NCBI RefSeq assembly: GCF_965638725.1
Contig: NC_134951.1
Coordinates: 6,099,618 to 6,163,617 of the forward strand
Origin: Aptenodytes patagonicus
Lineage: Eukaryota > Chordata > Aves > Sphenisciformes > Spheniscidae
DNA length: 64,000 nucleotides
Direction of reading: 5' to 3'
The notes under the pieces were generated by a model. That model was not told the origin of the DNA and made no database searches. It worked only from the letters and a program-made list of their open reading frames with translations. A program made the position numbers and the translations under genes. Position 1 is the first letter of the stretch; each line of letters starts with the position of its first letter. Below are positions 1 through 32,100 of this stretch, piece by piece.

Positions 1-1092
1 GGCACAAAACAGATCTGGAAAGAAAATAAAGGCAGAATTTTTATCGCAAAGCCTGCAAGCACAGAGAACGCATCAAGTGAAGTGAACACAGTCAGAACTT
101 CTCTAGATAAAAATTTCCAACTTCAGATAGAAAGTGTTATATTATACCAGACAAAATATACACAGCCAGCCATATTGCCCAAAAAAGCTCCAAAGCTTTT
201 CCAGTTCAAGCAATGTTATGATTTTTACTTTATTCCTTGTGGAAACAAAGAAGAACCACCAGGATATTTGGCACTTACAGTATTACTGAATCCATTACAG
301 TTTCCAGAAACTGCCTACTACTCTCTGAGAGAGTCTGCCAAGATCCTATTTTAGCACTGGTTAGCTTCACCTTTTTTGAAGAACCTTTTTCTCCTGTTAA
401 CACAAAGGAAAAAAGGAAAAGATACGAATTGTCAAACCTGGATAGACAGCTTTGTGACTCAATTCAGTCAGATCGTAGTCAAAACAGTTAAGATTTTTCT
501 GTGTCAGAAAACTATCAGGTCAAATCTATCCACATTAGGTGGTACTTACTATTTGCAAGTCACAAGTCGTTTAAAAAGCACAAAATAGAAAAGGTTCTAT
601 CTGTTTAGAATGAAACTACTGTACGAAACTTTCCCAAAATCATTGGCAATACAAGTGAGAAAACCCAGAATGAAATAAAACAAAGAGTGGGAATATACAT
701 AAGCGAGAAACTCAATGCAGCAGGGGCCTCATCTCGTTTTTATGTTCAATACGACACATGCCAGTCTTAAGAGAGAAGGTTAACAGAGAAGACAATGACC
801 TCTGAAAAGAAAGTTAAAATGTTGTGGGTGCTTGTGGTTGAATTTTACAAGAGAAGAACACTTCTTGCAAACAAAATGTGTGCATATACAACACGATACG
901 AACGCCCACTGGCTAACGACTGTACTGCGAATACGCGCTGTTACTGTTCAGAAAGAAAACTTTGAAACTTATTTCAGTGACATCTCACACATCTATGATT
1001 TCAACACAGCAGTTACTACTTTTACTGTCAGTGTTTTGGAAAAACAAGACACACAGGACAAGACAAGACATAAGGAAAGAATACAATCCTAC
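1..1092. other. Presumed CENPQ intron, no recognisable exon
   Basis: This is the stretch to the left of the last CENPQ exon I can support. I looked on the minus strand for the conserved coiled-coil part of CENP-Q and found no open, splice-flanked segment resembling it. A GTAAGT-like donor on the minus strand near 545-555 has only a short weak open stretch behind it. The remaining CENPQ exons are inferred to lie outside the window. Confidence 0.4.
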
Positions 1093-1150
1093 CTGCAGGG
1101 GAATAGTCCCCATGTTCCTTAGCTTGCCTTTTGACTGTCTGAGTGACCTG
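1093..1150 (-). CDS. CENPQ: CENPQ coding exon 3 (58 nt), probable
   Basis: On the minus strand a pyrimidine-rich acceptor (TTCTCTTCAG) precedes 58 open nucleotides that end at a CCTGCAG|GTAGGA donor. The previous exon ends in phase 0 and this one reads through in that frame as QVTQTVKRQAKEHGDYSPA, leaving one base (phase 1). An alternative acceptor three bases further in would drop the first codon. The peptide is basic and polar, as expected for the disordered N-terminal arm of CENP-Q, but it is too short to identify alone. The assignment rests on the phase match with the next exon and on position beside MMUT. Confidence 0.45.
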
Positions 1151-1874
1151 CTGAAGAGAAAAAATTACAGCAAATGTGGTAATTTTGAAACTGCTGTGCA
1201 ACCATTCATCTACTACTAGCAACCCACTATAAAAAGGCCGTGAAAGCACTGACAGAGGTCTACTGACGCTGACCAGAAAAAAGGCTTTTTGAACTGTGAA
1301 ACAGGAATTCATCTCAAGGTTAAAGAAAGCAATTCACTCTTGATTCCTCCCATTCCAAGAATGAGGTAATGAAATAAGAAATGCACGAGACGTTTGGCTA
1401 TCCAGCCACATCTGGAGATCACGCCGTTCACAAGTTCAGTGGTTAAGCAAGCTCTCTCCAACAGAAAGCTGCCTAGGCCAGTCCCGAGACATGCAGAGAA
1501 TATTTTCCAGAACTGAGTAAACGTCACCTGAGCTGAACGAACCCTGACTTTATCACTCTGTTCAAACAGATGCTATGCAGCTCTTCAGAACTCCACAGCC
1601 AGCTTGCCTTTTTATTAATCATCAGGCAATGCTTCCCTCTACTTGTCACAGGCACACTAGCACGCAACTAGAAATTCTGGAAACCAGGGAGCAGCTAAGG
1701 CAGTGGGTCTCAAAAGAGCTGTTCACACTGGACATTTCCTCAAGAGGACTACCTTTAGTTAATGAAATATTCTCTATAAATTCCAGTAAAAAACTGGGCA
1801 AAAATACCTTTTTTTTTTCTTCTTCTCTCTCTTTGATTACTTTTCTAATTTCTTTAATCCAAAATAGTTATTAC

Positions 1875-2027
1875 CTTTCTTTTTTGACCTTGTTTTTTTC
1901 CTTCTCCATCTGTTCCCTTTTTTTTGCTGGAAGGCCCTTGTCGATTTTGTGATTTAAACTTTTTTTTTGCAGATCCCCCACCAGTGGTCTCCCCCATTTT
2001 ACTGGAAGATGCGTGGCGGCGTTTCAT
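1875..2027 (-). CDS. CENPQ: CENPQ first coding exon (51 codons), probable
   Basis: On the minus strand an acceptor (GGTTTACAG) at 2031-2032 is followed three bases later by an ATG at 2027. 51 codons then run in frame to a GAAAG|GTAATA donor ending at 1875. The peptide starts MKRRHASSSK, ends KKQGQKRK and is dominated by Lys, Arg, Ser and Gly, with clusters that look like nuclear localisation signals. CENP-Q proteins begin with such a basic disordered arm, followed by a coiled coil that joins the CENP-O/P/Q/U complex of the inner kinetochore. In human, CENPQ lies head-to-head with MMUT, exactly as here. The name is inferred from synteny and composition; no CENP-Q core domain is visible in the window. 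Confidence 0.55.
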
Positions 2028-2030
2028 GAT

Positions 2031-2620
2031 CTGTAAACCAAATGGAACAGGAGGAAACAAAACCAAAATTAAAATCCAGCGATTATAATCCATACAGTAC
2101 AAACCACACATTAACAAGCAAAACGATGGAAATACCCCGTGCTAAATGACCCAAATGTCTGCATATTTGCTAGCCCAAAGCCTAAGATATTTATCTAAGT
2201 GCAGGATCACAAAAAAAGCATCCCCATTTGCCTTTTAGACAAGTCTTTCCGTGTTCCACATCTCTTTCTAAATGGAAAGCCAGCACGTCTGTACGCCAGA
2301 GAGCAGCAATGGCAATTCAACGGTAACCGCACTGAGAATAGTCTAAATGTCTTCTTAAAGGCCTCCAACAATAGTAATTCTTTATTTTTTTAATGCAGTT
2401 CAGTGCAGGCATCCCATTACCAGAACCTTCTACCCCAGCACCGAACCATAGTGTTCCTTGCTGCAGTTTACACCTTTAAAAGTGTCTTTTCTTACTCACT
2501 ATAGAGATGGAGGAAAAAGAAGGTCACGCAGACGACAGTAATCGTTACACCCCACTAGCCGCCTCTTTTCTAAGCACAACGACTCAGACGTGCTCAGTTT
2601 TTCTCATCTCCTCAGGCCAC
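2031..2620 (-). other. CENPQ first intron
   Basis: This is AT-rich DNA between the presumed 5' UTR exon in the CpG island and the first coding exon. I see no other gene or recognisable repeat in it. Confidence 0.4.
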
Positions 2621-2848
2621 TTCTTCCCGCACGCAGAGGCCCCCCTCACGGCTCGCCAGGCGACAGTCGCGACCGACACCGGGTAAATAAGTCCTGCCTC
2701 TCCCTCCGCCTCCAATAACTACCAAAATACGGAGGCCGTGGTCTGCTTCTCAGGGCACACCTCAATGGGCAAGCACGACGGCTCGCCATGTCGCCGTGTC
2801 GCGACAGCGTCCGGACGCGACTCGGGTGGGACAGCATTTGCAACGTAC

Positions 2849-2867
2849 CTCAGTGTGCGAGGCGCGG
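2849..2867 (-). other. CENPQ: Candidate CENPQ exon 1 splice donor (inner option)
   Basis: On the minus strand the sequence ACTGAG|GTACGT is a good splice donor, with the last exon base at 2849. If used, CENPQ exon 1 is non-coding and starts somewhere to its right, near the SBS pair. A second strong donor at 3069 competes with it, so only one, or alternative use of both, is expected. Confidence 0.3.
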
Positions 2868-2886
2868 ACTACAACTCCCGGCATGC
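2868..2886 (+). promoter_or_regulatory. SBS (ZNF143/THAP11-type) element, forward copy
   Basis: ACTACAACTCCCGGCATGC differs at a single base from the well known SBS2 form ACTACAACTCCCAGCATGC, bound by ZNF143 and partners in vertebrate CpG-island promoters. It forms an inverted pair with 2922-2940. Confidence 0.75.
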
Positions 2887-2921
2887 AACGCTGTGCGCCA
2901 CGGCCGTGCACCGAGCGAAAC

Positions 2922-2940
2922 GCATGCTGGGAGTTGTAGT
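2922..2940 (-). promoter_or_regulatory. SBS (ZNF143/THAP11-type) element, reverse copy
   Basis: Read on the minus strand this is ACTACAACTCCCAGCATGC, an exact match to the classical SBS2 consensus form. It faces the forward copy 35 bp away, giving a symmetric arrangement between two divergent genes. Confidence 0.8.
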
Positions 2941-3068
2941 CTTCACCACTCTTGTCTGCCACCCCGTACCCCCAAACTCCTGCTCCCCGTCGCTGCCGGA
3001 TAACAGCGCGGGAACCTCCACAAAACCTCCCACCAGCTCATCCTCCCCCCCCCGCCCCCGAGACTCAC

Positions 3069-3150
3069 CGCCCCGGCGCCTCCTCAGCGCTCCCGCCGAT
3101 TCCGCCTTAAGCCGCCGAACCGTTAGCAAACCGTTTTCCCGCGCCGCGCA
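3069..3150 (-). other. CENPQ: Candidate CENPQ 5' UTR exon 1 (outer option)
   Basis: On the minus strand GGGGCG|GTGAGTC is a strong splice donor with the last exon base at 3069. A non-coding exon beginning near the NRF-1 sites and ending here would splice to the acceptor at 2031-2032. The right boundary (transcription start) is a guess. Confidence 0.35.
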
Positions 3151-3155
3151 CCCGG

Positions 3156-3166
3156 GCGCATGCGCA
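3156..3166. promoter_or_regulatory. NRF-1 binding palindrome 1
   Basis: GCGCATGCGCA fits the NRF-1 consensus (YGCGCAYGCGCR). NRF-1 drives many nuclear genes for mitochondrial proteins, which suits MMUT. Confidence 0.75.
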
Positions 3167-3215
3167 CTGTCCCAGCCCCGCCCCCTGGGGAGGGAGGGGC
3201 GCGGGGCGGCCCTGC

Positions 3216-3226
3216 GCGCATGCGCA
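3216..3226. promoter_or_regulatory. NRF-1 binding palindrome 2
   Basis: This is a second GCGCATGCGCA exactly 60 bp after the first, both followed by CTG. The pair sits just upstream of the candidate MMUT first exon. Confidence 0.75.
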
Positions 3227-3269
3227 CTGCCACGCGGGGAGCCGGTGCCGGCGGAGGGGCCGACAGCAG
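3227..3269 (+). other. MMUT: Candidate MMUT 5' UTR exon 1 end
   Basis: The sequence GACAGCAG|GTAGCG provides a plausible donor with the last exon base at 3269, inside the CpG island and just after the NRF-1 pair. In human, MMUT exon 1 is non-coding and splices to the exon with the start codon; this donor would splice to the acceptor at 5346-5347. The left boundary is not determinable from sequence. Confidence 0.35.
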
Positions 3270-3914
3270 GTAGCGGGGGGGCGGCCGGGGCCTGGGCCCG
3301 TCCTGAGCCCGCAGCCCGCCCGGCGCTCCCGTCCCTCGGGCGGGTACGGCCGCGACCCTCCGGGGCAGCCCCTATACCGCCCCCCCGTCCCTATTGGCAG
3401 CCGAGGGGGCGTGTTGGGGGCGGGCTGTGGCGGCGGGGGGTACCGGGTGCTCGGCGCTGGGCGCGGGCGGGCCTGTCAGGGCGGTGGGGGGCTGCCAGGC
3501 CGGGCCGGTGAACGGTGCTTTCTGGTCCCTGCCCCCGTCCGGCTGTGGGTGCCGTGGTGTGAGGGGTGGAGGGAGAGGTGCGGAGGAGGGTGGCGGGACG
3601 GCTTTGTGGTTCCTTCGGGGTACGGGGCCGGGGAGATGGCGCTGGGACCCGGGCAGCAGCGGAGGCGGAGTTTGCCTTCCACCCGGGCAGCAGGGTCACG
3701 GCTCTGCAGGGAACTGAGTGCTCCTCTGGTGCTCCTTTGTGCTCATCGGATTATATGTGTACCACACGTAGCATATATATTATTAAAGCACTTGTGTGGA
3801 GCGTGTTGCTGCAGCACCATAACAGTGATAGAGATGCTTTCCAGTTTCATGCAGACTTTCTCATAAAGGTGTCAGGGAAGTGTGTGTTTCCAGGGAGTTG
3901 TGAAGGAGATGAGG

Positions 3915-5003
3915 CAGAGAGTACTCTGCGCTGGGTAAAAAACTGGCTGGACGGCCGGGCCCAGAGTTGTGGTGAATGGAGTTAAATCCAGTTGGCGGCC
4001 GGTCACGAGCGGTGTTCCCCAGGGCTCAGTTTTGGGGCCGGTCTTGTTCAAGATCTTTATCAATGATCTGGATGAGGGTGTCGAGTGCACCCTCAGTAGG
4101 TTTGCGGATGACACCAAGTTGGGCGGGAGTGTTGACCTGCTCGAGGGTAGGAAGGCTCTGCAGAGGGACCTGGACAGGCTGGATCAATGGGCCCAGGCCA
4201 ACTGTATGAGGTTCAACAAGGCCAAGTGCTGGATCCTGCACTTCGGCCACAACAACCCCATGCAGCGCTACAGGCTTGGGGAAGAGTGGCTGGAAAGCTG
4301 CCTGGCGGAAAAGGACCTGGGGGTGTTGGTCGACAGCTGGCTGACCATGAGCCGGCAGTGTGCCCAGGCGGCCAAGAAGGCCAATGGCATCCTGGCCTGT
4401 ATCAGAAATAGTGTGGCCAGCAGGAGTAGGGAAGTGATCGTGCCCCTGTACTCGGCCCTGGTGAGGCCGCACCTCGAATCCTGTGTTCAGTTTTGGGCCC
4501 CTCACTCCAAGAAGGACGTTGAGGTGCTGGAGCGTGTCCAGAGAAGGGCAGCGAGGCTGGTGAGGGGTCTGGAGAACAAGTCTGATGAGGAGCGGCTGAG
4601 GGAACTGGGGTTGTTTAGCCTGGAGAAAAGGAGGCTGAGGGGAGACCTCATTGCTCTCTACAACTCCCTGAAAGGAGGTTGTAGCGAGGTGGGGGTCGGT
4701 CTCTTCTCCCAAGTAACGAGCGATAGGACGAGAGGAAATGGCCTCAAGTTGCGGCAGGGGAGGTTTAGATTGGACATGAGGAAAAATGTCTTTACTGAAA
4801 GAGTGGTTAAACATTGGACCAGGCTGCCCAGGGAAGTGGTGGAGTCCCCATCCCTGGAGGTATTTAAAAGACGAGTAGATGAGGCACTTAAGGACATGGT
4901 TTAGTGGGTGGTGGTGTTGGGTCAATGGTTGGTCTCGATGATCTTAGAGGTCTTCTCGATGATCTTAGAGGTCTTTTCCAACCTCAATGATTCTATGATT
5001 CTA
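3915..5003 (+). mobile_element. CR1 LINE, 5'-truncated, with a 311-codon open RT segment
   Basis: This is a 5'-truncated chicken-repeat-1 non-LTR retrotransposon in MMUT intron 1, same strand as the gene. The upstream fragment reads [14 protein letters not shown] small deletion near 3961-3975 shifts the frame, and an open frame then runs 3969-4904. That frame carries [13 protein letters not shown], the catalytic box FADDTKLGG and the C-terminal CR1 domain through to the stop. The 3' UTR ends in the AATGATTCTATGATTCT tail typical of CR1. The N-terminal RT, endonuclease and ORF1 are absent, so it cannot move by itself. The long open frame suggests a fairly young insertion. A 21-bp unit is duplicated in tandem near the 3' end. 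Confidence 0.93.
4933..4974 (+). repeat. 21-bp tandem duplication in the CR1 3' UTR
   Basis: The unit beginning TCTCGATGATCTTAGAGG occurs twice head to tail (4933-4953 and 4954-4974). The other two related CR1 copies in this window have it once, so this is a private duplication in or after this insertion. Confidence 0.85.
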
Positions 5004-5347
5004 AGGTAGCTAGGCATGCCGTCTTCATACATAACACTGACTCTCCAGTGATGGATAAATGATGGTGCTGCTTAGGGACTGAAATAAGTCACACATTTCT
5101 TACGTGGATGTAGATGAGTTGTAGGAATGTTTTCCTTAACTAGAGGAAAATGTAGGATTTTTCCTGAAATCTGTTTTATGCATTGTCTGATTGAAAGGCA
5201 AGGGGAGGGGGTGTCTGTCAAATGAGTAAGTCAATAAATACACTTAGTTTTTTTCCTGAGTAATTGTTTTGGCTTTAGCAAACTGCTTGACTTCTCCCGT
5301 GTTGGATTTAGATGATAACGCAAAATACGTGGTTTGATTTTCTTCAG

Positions 5348-5380
5348 CTTACCCCATACTCGCCGACCAGTGGGGCAGAC
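5348..5380 (+). other. MMUT: MMUT exon 2, 5' UTR part
   Basis: There are 33 bases between the acceptor AG at 5346-5347 and the start codon. An ATG at 5312 opens a longer frame, but it lies before the acceptor and so is intronic. Confidence 0.75.
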
Positions 5381-28886
<23,506 letters not shown>

Positions 28887-29157
28887 CGCTGAAATGTCAC
28901 ACAACGCAACCAGCCTTATACTAATCGCTTACAGAATGTAATCATCAGCAAGGGATGGCCAGCCACATACCTTTGGTTCCACTGCCCTGTGCCCTGGTGT
29001 TTTGTGCTTTCTAAGAAAGTTGTAAATTCTCCGCTTGTTCTGTTTGAGGATTATTTACATGTGTACCCACAAGAAAATTTTATCTCTAGAACTATGACTT
29101 CAGGGAATGAAGGGAATTCAGTAGGTGGGTTTGGTTTTTTTTCCAAATACACTGATA

Positions 29158-29163
29158 AATAAA
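29158..29163 (+). terminator. MMUT: Candidate MMUT polyadenylation signal
   Basis: AATAAA lies 272 bp after the stop codon, with a T- and GT-rich stretch (CTTTGGTTGATCTCTTTTTG) shortly downstream. It is the first canonical signal in the 3' region. Confidence 0.55.
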
Positions 29164-29189
29164 ATACCCATTCCAGCTCTTTGGTTGAT

Positions 29190-32100
29190 CTCTTTTTGCC
29201 TGCGGAGAACTTCTTTTGAATTTTTTGGCAGGCGTTGTAGACCTGGAAGTCTTCAGGCAAAATCGCTGAAGGTCAGCAGAGATGCGATTGAATCCAGCAG
29301 CACTTTGATGTTAATGTTAATCTGACTTAACTCTCTTTAGAAATGTATAAGTAGATAAACCATAATTTTTCAAAGTTTGTGGTTTGTTTAATAAGATACC
29401 AATCCTGTATCTGACAGTAACCCATGTAGGAGCAGCTGTGCACCTCCGCTCCGTCTACATCGCTGCCCTTCCCCGATACTTCACTATTTCTCAAATGAAG
29501 TTCATTTCAGTGCTCATTTTCCCTTACTTAGTTCTGTATTTTTGTCCAGTATTGTTCTTGCTATCCCTGTCTATTTAGCAGTCAGACTTTCTTCAGGTAA
29601 ATTGATCCTAGATTCTCACCATTTTTGTCTCCCCTCCTCCAGGAGGAACTTGATTTGGACATGTGAAAAGTCCTTTGTGGAATCCGTACAGGGCAAATGG
29701 GCTGTGAGGGTCTTTTGGGGGACAGTCCCTGGCATTACGGCCCTATCCCGCTTCATTTTGCCTTGCTGCTCATTGCATCCCATCGTAAAACGGGACTACA
29801 GCCTCCCAGGGATGATGCTTGTATCTGCGTCATGGTGGAAGAGGCTGTAGCACACTTCTAAGAGCTTCAGCACCATCATACTTTGTTCAAGATGAGATTT
29901 TCTGCAGTTGGCCCAAAATTTCAGATCCAGTTAACAGCATTGTATCCTCACTTAAAGATTGCAGTTGATGAGATCTTTACTTAAAATAAGCTTATTTAAT
30001 GGGGCACGTTCCCGTAGTCTCACACTGCTCAGAAATGAGGTTAACTGACTTGCTATTTTCTTTTCTTTTCTTGTCTTTCTGATTAAGGTTTAAAGTATTG
30101 ATCCCAAACCAGACCTTTGCCTTTAAAACTCCTTGGGGGTTATCCTCAACTATTTATAAGTATCTGATTCCCTCCAAGAAAGATTGGTATGGTTCAAACC
30201 AGGATATACAGAAAGTAACAATGATAAAAATACTCCCTTATGTCTTTTCACAAGCCGCCTTGCCTGCCAGCTGGAAAAATACATAGTCGAAGTTTTGTGG
30301 CCGCTAAACTTCATAACGACACTGGTTTCATTCCTTTCTTTCTGTCTGTGGTTTCTCTGCTCTTTGATAATGTAGGTCATCTACCTGTGTTTGCCTCACA
30401 GATTCCGCTTTTTTTTTAACTCTTAACGATCTTTAAAATCTGCATCTCGTTCCCTTGAATTCAATAAAACGATCCCCACCAACTTCAGCTGGCATCAATG
30501 CCACCAACTCCAGGCCTTCAATGCTGGAAGGAGGGCCCTTTAAAGCTCTGGGTCGGGACTGGCTAGTGTACATTGATTCTCTCTTGTCATATCAAGGTTG
30601 GAAAACAAAATGGTGATTCTAGGGAAAGAATAGTTTTCTCACCTGGCACACAGTGTTTGTATTAGGCCCTTTAAGGAAAAAAAATATTGAAGTGAACAGA
30701 CTTTCCTTCAAGCTTGTCGTCGGTTCACTGCCTAAGTAGAGACTCCTTAGATTCCTTATGGGATGACAAGCTGAGATGGAACATGCTTTTCCCGTATGTG
30801 CGCTGCTGCTGGGGCAGCACGGCAATGAACGCAGTGCTTACCGACGAGTCGCTGTCAGGTTGTCGGCCCTCATTGGTAACGGCGAGTGGTTACCAACTAA
30901 AATCTCAGATGCTGCACCCACTCCTCATCAGCCTGGCGGCTTTAAAACTGCACTGCTGTTCAGGCTAGCGAGAACCTGCGTCAGTGCAAAATCAAGTAGG
31001 TACTCTGCAAATACACTGAAACATTTTGTTTCAATGTGAGTATTTTTGGCATATTCCGGGACAAAATGATAACTATAAAGCATGGGACTAGACACTCAGG
31101 CCTTTCCCGTAGGAATGAGCAAGGTAGCAGCAGGTTACTGCATGGCTAAGTCGTTTCCCTTAGGAAGTTCCAAAATAGTAGATCTTTTTTTATGTGGAAG
31201 ACATTTTCTGTTTTGCAAAGATGCAAGGAATACAGCTAGGACAAAGGACTGGAGATTTGGAGATCCTAATCTACGCATAGGAATTGCCTTACTGCAATGC
31301 ATTGTCTTTCATGAAAGAAGCTATGATAAAGCAGGGACTTGAGCATTCACCAAGTCCCAGGCCAGCGCCCTAATTGTGAAACAAACTTTCCACTTGATTT
31401 TCAATTGCGAAGTAACATCCCGAGTGTGGTAGATGACCCAGAGGACAAATGACTATAAGGGAGTAGCAATCTGTTCTTCGTTCTCGGTGTTTCACAGCCT
31501 CCAGGATTGATGCTTTTGCACTCGTATTAAGCTGTTCATCAAACAATCGGTGCTTTACGATGATGAGCAGCGAGACCGTCTCTACTGTGCGGATAAGAGA
31601 AGAACCCAAGACAAAGTTTAAGGGATTTCCCCAAAGTCGCACAGTGTAACTGGCAAAGTAACGAGGTGGAACCCAGGTCTCCGCAGCGTTAGCCTCATGC
31701 TCTTAACTGCTGGAACAGTGATCTCCCTCAAATAATCGATCTTTGTTCTGAAATGAGTCACGTTTAATTTTACAGATGGAAAACTGACCATTAATAGAAG
31801 TGATCTAGTTCTGTAAGTTATTCCTGTGCTGAGATGGACAAACTGCCTAGAAGGTTTTTCAAAGGAAGGCACTGAATTCCGATTTACTTTAATGCAAATC
31901 AGGGTGCTAGTTGTGTTACTTGACTTGCTATGTCATCATCTGAGTAGGGAGCTCCATTCATCCTCAGTAGAAAGAAAGGAGCCGAAGGTGGCTCGCCCAG
32001 ATGTGGATGTCTGCATTGTAAACTTCCACAGCTGAGTGAGGTAACTCCTAGTATGTGAGCAGGTTGAGTTTTTACCTTAAATACTCGTATTGGGATGACT

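Larger units (their letters stand above)
2620..3720. promoter_or_regulatory. CpG-island bidirectional promoter of CENPQ and MMUT
   Basis: The sequence changes abruptly to high G+C with dense CpG between AT-rich flanks, the only such island in the window. It separates the leftward CENPQ gene from the rightward MMUT gene. It has no obvious TATA box. It contains an inverted pair of 19-bp SBS/ZNF143-type elements (2868-2886 and 2922-2940) and two NRF-1 palindromes (3156-3166 and 3216-3226). NRF-1 and ZNF143 are typical of CpG-island promoters of housekeeping and mitochondrial genes. The exact start sites cannot be read from the sequence. Confidence 0.8.
3270..5347 (+). other. MMUT intron 1 (with a CR1 insertion)
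   Basis: The intron ends in a TTTTCTTCAG acceptor at 5338-5347. Its first 400 bases are still CpG-island sequence, 3.72-3.91 kb is unassigned, and 3.9-5.0 kb is a CR1 LINE described separately. Confidence 0.5.

Noticed and set aside
545-606. Possible extra CENPQ exon with a GTAAGT donor
   Set aside because: The open frame is short, has no CENP-Q likeness and does not fit the phase convincingly.
2738-3511. 257-codon open frame across the CpG island
   Set aside because: Pro/Arg/Ala-rich translation of GC-rich promoter DNA, where stop codons are rare; no domain and no splice context.
4026-4925. 299-codon antisense open frame
   Set aside because: It is the shadow of the CR1 coding strand; the composition is that of reversed CR1 codons.
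5312-5380. Upstream in-frame ATG extending MMUT by 23 residues
   Set aside because: It lies before the acceptor AG at 5346-5347, so it is intronic; the start at 5381 matches the family N-terminus.
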